From Methylobacter sp. (GTDB lineage: Bacteria > Pseudomonadota > Gammaproteobacteria > Methylococcales > Methylomonadaceae), in the NCBI GenBank assembly GCA_028714995.1, contig JAQTLI010000124.1:1-7614 (forward strand): a stretch of 7,614 nt of DNA, given 5' to 3'. The notes under the pieces were generated by a model that searched no databases, was not told the DNA's origin, and worked only from the letters and a program-made list of their open reading frames with translations. Made by a program: the position numbers and the translations under genes. Each line of letters begins with the position of its first letter. Within the stretch, counting starts at the first letter, position 1. Positions 6,979-7,614 of the stretch are shown in pieces.

Positions 6979-7038
6979 GAGGTTGGGCAAATGAAGAACA
7001 ATTGGCAAGACATCCCCTACCCAACCAAGAACAGGGAT
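6979..7038 (-). promoter_or_regulatory. Expression platform of the Mn2+ riboswitch
   Basis: The segment joins the aptamer to the ribosome site. GUCUUGCC (7011-7004) is fully complementary to the aptamer core GGCAAGAC (7059-7052). GCCCAAC (6988-6982) is fully complementary to GUUGGGC (7068-7062). The two pairings are nested and would dissolve the aptamer while building a stem beside the Shine-Dalgarno. A competing local hairpin, GGUUGGG (7026-7020) with CCCAACC (6987-6981), is also possible. There is no U-tract terminator, so control is probably translational. Confidence 0.6.
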
Positions 7039-7151
7039 ATCATTGCCAAAGGTCTTGCCAAGCCCAACGGTTGAATGCGCCATGACTGAAACAGTCAAGT
7101 ATGTTGACGCATTCCCTTCCTGGATTTGGAAGGCGGCTACTCCCCAGTGAC
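7039..7151 (-). ncRNA. yybP-ykoY Mn2+ riboswitch aptamer
   Basis: On the minus strand the two signature loops are present: GGGGAGUAGCC (7145-7135) and GGCAAGACCUUUGGC (7059-7045). The closing P1 stem pairs GUCACUG (7151-7145) with CAAUGAU (7045-7039), with one mismatch. Between them are the hairpin CCUUCC/GGAAGG (7133-7128 with 7120-7115) and the stem AAUGCG/CGCAUU (7113-7108 with 7079-7074), the latter enclosing GACUG/CAGUC (7096-7092 with 7088-7084). This family binds Mn2+ and switches on Mn exporters (MntP, UPF0016, P-type ATPases), which agrees with the gene downstream. Confidence 0.93.
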
Positions 7152-7157
7152 GGTTTT

Positions 7158-7187
7158 ATTATATTGGTGCAAAAAAATAAGTGTCAA
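7158..7187 (-). promoter_or_regulatory. Consensus sigma70 promoter for the riboswitch and transporter gene
   Basis: The minus strand carries a perfect TTGACA (7187-7182) and a perfect TATAAT (7163-7158) with an 18-bp spacer. The transcription start falls near 7151-7152, the first bases of the P1 stem. A consensus promoter fits constant transcription with control left to the riboswitch. Confidence 0.9.
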
Positions 7188-7425
7188 GATGAATGCTGTT
7201 TATCCTTTCTCCACTCAACTGCGGCGGTTCAAACAGCAACTCAAAATAATAGTGGGAATGTCGGCTAAGAAGTAAGGAGCAGACGAGCAGGTGAGGTTGC
7301 TCTGAACGGCAGAAAGGGGTCGTTGGCTGACGGTGGCACCCACGCTATGTTTTAGCGTGCATTTTACATAACGCCTGTACCGCGAAACACAATCATCCGA
7401 ATCGATATTAAGAAACGTCGCCCGC
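7188..7425. other. Intergenic stretch between the riboswitch promoter and the IS256-family element
   Basis: I see no convincing gene. An 86-codon minus-strand frame (7215-7475) runs out of the IS end and is not credible. The only clear structure is a hairpin at 7341-7359. The sequence could be the remnant of another repeat, but I do not recognise it. Confidence 0.45.
7341..7359. repeat. Perfect 7-bp hairpin
   Basis: CACGCTA (7341-7347) and TAGCGTG (7353-7359) flank a 5-nt loop. On the plus strand it is followed by CATTTTAC, too weak a T-tract for a confident terminator. It lies between a promoter reading leftwards and an IS reading rightwards. Confidence 0.4.
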
Positions 7426-7450
7426 GAGGGTGTAAGAATTTTTGTGTAAA

Positions 7451-7502
7451 CGGTCATTTGGCAGGAAACTGCCATTTACTTTGTAAAGAGTCAAAATGAC
7501 CG
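7451..7502 (+). promoter_or_regulatory. Structured leader enclosing the transposase start codon
   Basis: CGGTCATTT (7451-7459) pairs perfectly with AAATGACCG (7494-7502), which contains the start ATG (7496-7498). Inside lie two more perfect hairpins: GGCAG-GAAA-CTGCC (7460-7473, a GNRA-type loop) and TTTAC-TTT-GTAAA (7475-7487). In RNA this would form a three-way junction hiding the start codon, which would keep transposase translation low on read-through transcripts. Confidence 0.65.
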
Positions 7503-7614
7503 TATCAAAACCCATCCCTACCGACCTAATTGATAGCTTATTGTCAGGCTATCAAAAACCCGAAGACCTGATCGGCGAAAACGGCCTGCTGAAGCAATTG
7601 ACCAAAGCCTTGGT
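7496..7614 (+). CDS. IS256-family transposase, first 39 residues (3' end outside window)
   Basis: The frame from ATG 7496 begins MTVSKPIPTDLIDSLLSGY and continues through KPEDLIGENGLLKQLTKAL. That is the conserved N-terminal region of IS256-family (Mutator-like DDE) transposases, where an IGxxGLLKQLTKAL motif precedes the usual ERALxAE segment. The window ends before the DDE catalytic core, so integrity of the gene is unknown. No strong Shine-Dalgarno is visible; AAAGAG (7485-7490) is the best candidate. The start codon lies inside a predicted RNA stem. Confidence 0.92.
   Translation, partial: MTVSKPIPTDLIDSLLSGYQKPEDLIGENGLLKQLTKAL

Larger units (their letters stand above)
7426..7614 (+). 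mobile_element. Left end of an IS256-family insertion sequence (continues past the window)
   Basis: The IS256-family transposase start at 7496 implies the left terminus lies within the preceding ~70 bp. The sequence from about 7426 (GAGGGTGTAAGAATTTTTGT, then GTAAACGG) resembles the terminal repeats of this family, whose ends often contain TGTGTAAACG. The exact first base and the target duplication cannot be set without the right end, which lies outside the window. Confidence 0.7.

Noticed and set aside
6969..7013. Upstream ATG at 7013 as the start of the GDT1-CaCA protein
   Set aside because: It lies inside the riboswitch expression platform, its G-rich upstream run has no spacing to the ATG, and ATG 6968 has a well-placed GGAG.
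7215..7475. 86-codon minus-strand frame at the right end
   Set aside because: It starts inside the IS256-family terminus and has an implausible composition; treated as chance.

Overview
The window is a mosaic of metal-handling genes from a Gram-negative, probably gammaproteobacterial, chromosome or accessory island. The evidence for that is a CusA-type tripartite efflux pump, a Sec-exported periplasmic multicopper oxidase, a Fur-type operator and an IS256-family transposase. I cannot name the genus. The cusA-like gene looks GC-richer than the rest, and the two miniature elements and the IS suggest the segment was assembled by rearrangement.

Layout. Positions 1-2210 (+) hold the C-terminal ~735 residues of a Cu(I)/Ag(I) RND pump, cut by the left window edge. 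Positions 2211-2737 hold a strong Shine-Dalgarno with no normal start codon, the 5' stub of a gene cut off by a 199-bp MITE-like element, then a sigma70-like promoter overlapping a Fur-box match and a ~170-nt leader. Positions 2738-4774 (+) encode a complete 678-aa multicopper oxidase. Positions 4775-5309 hold a perfect 11-bp palindrome and a second, ~95% identical copy of the MITE-like element in the same orientation. Positions 5310-6968 (-) encode a 552-aa protein joining a complete GDT1/UPF0016 (MntX-type) manganese exporter domain to a CaCA (Na+/Ca2+ exchanger-like) domain. It is preceded by a yybP-ykoY Mn2+ riboswitch and a consensus promoter. From about 7426 the left end of an IS256-family element begins, with its transposase start at 7496.

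Working together. The pump would remove Cu(I)/Ag(I) from periplasm and cytoplasm. The oxidase would act in the periplasm on Cu(I), Fe(II) or possibly Mn(II). The riboswitch-controlled fusion would export Mn2+, and possibly Ca2+, from the cytoplasm. The most unusual items are the two-transporter fusion under a Mn2+ riboswitch, the alternative pairing visible in its expression platform, and the paired MITE-like elements bracketing a Fur-box-preceded oxidase gene.
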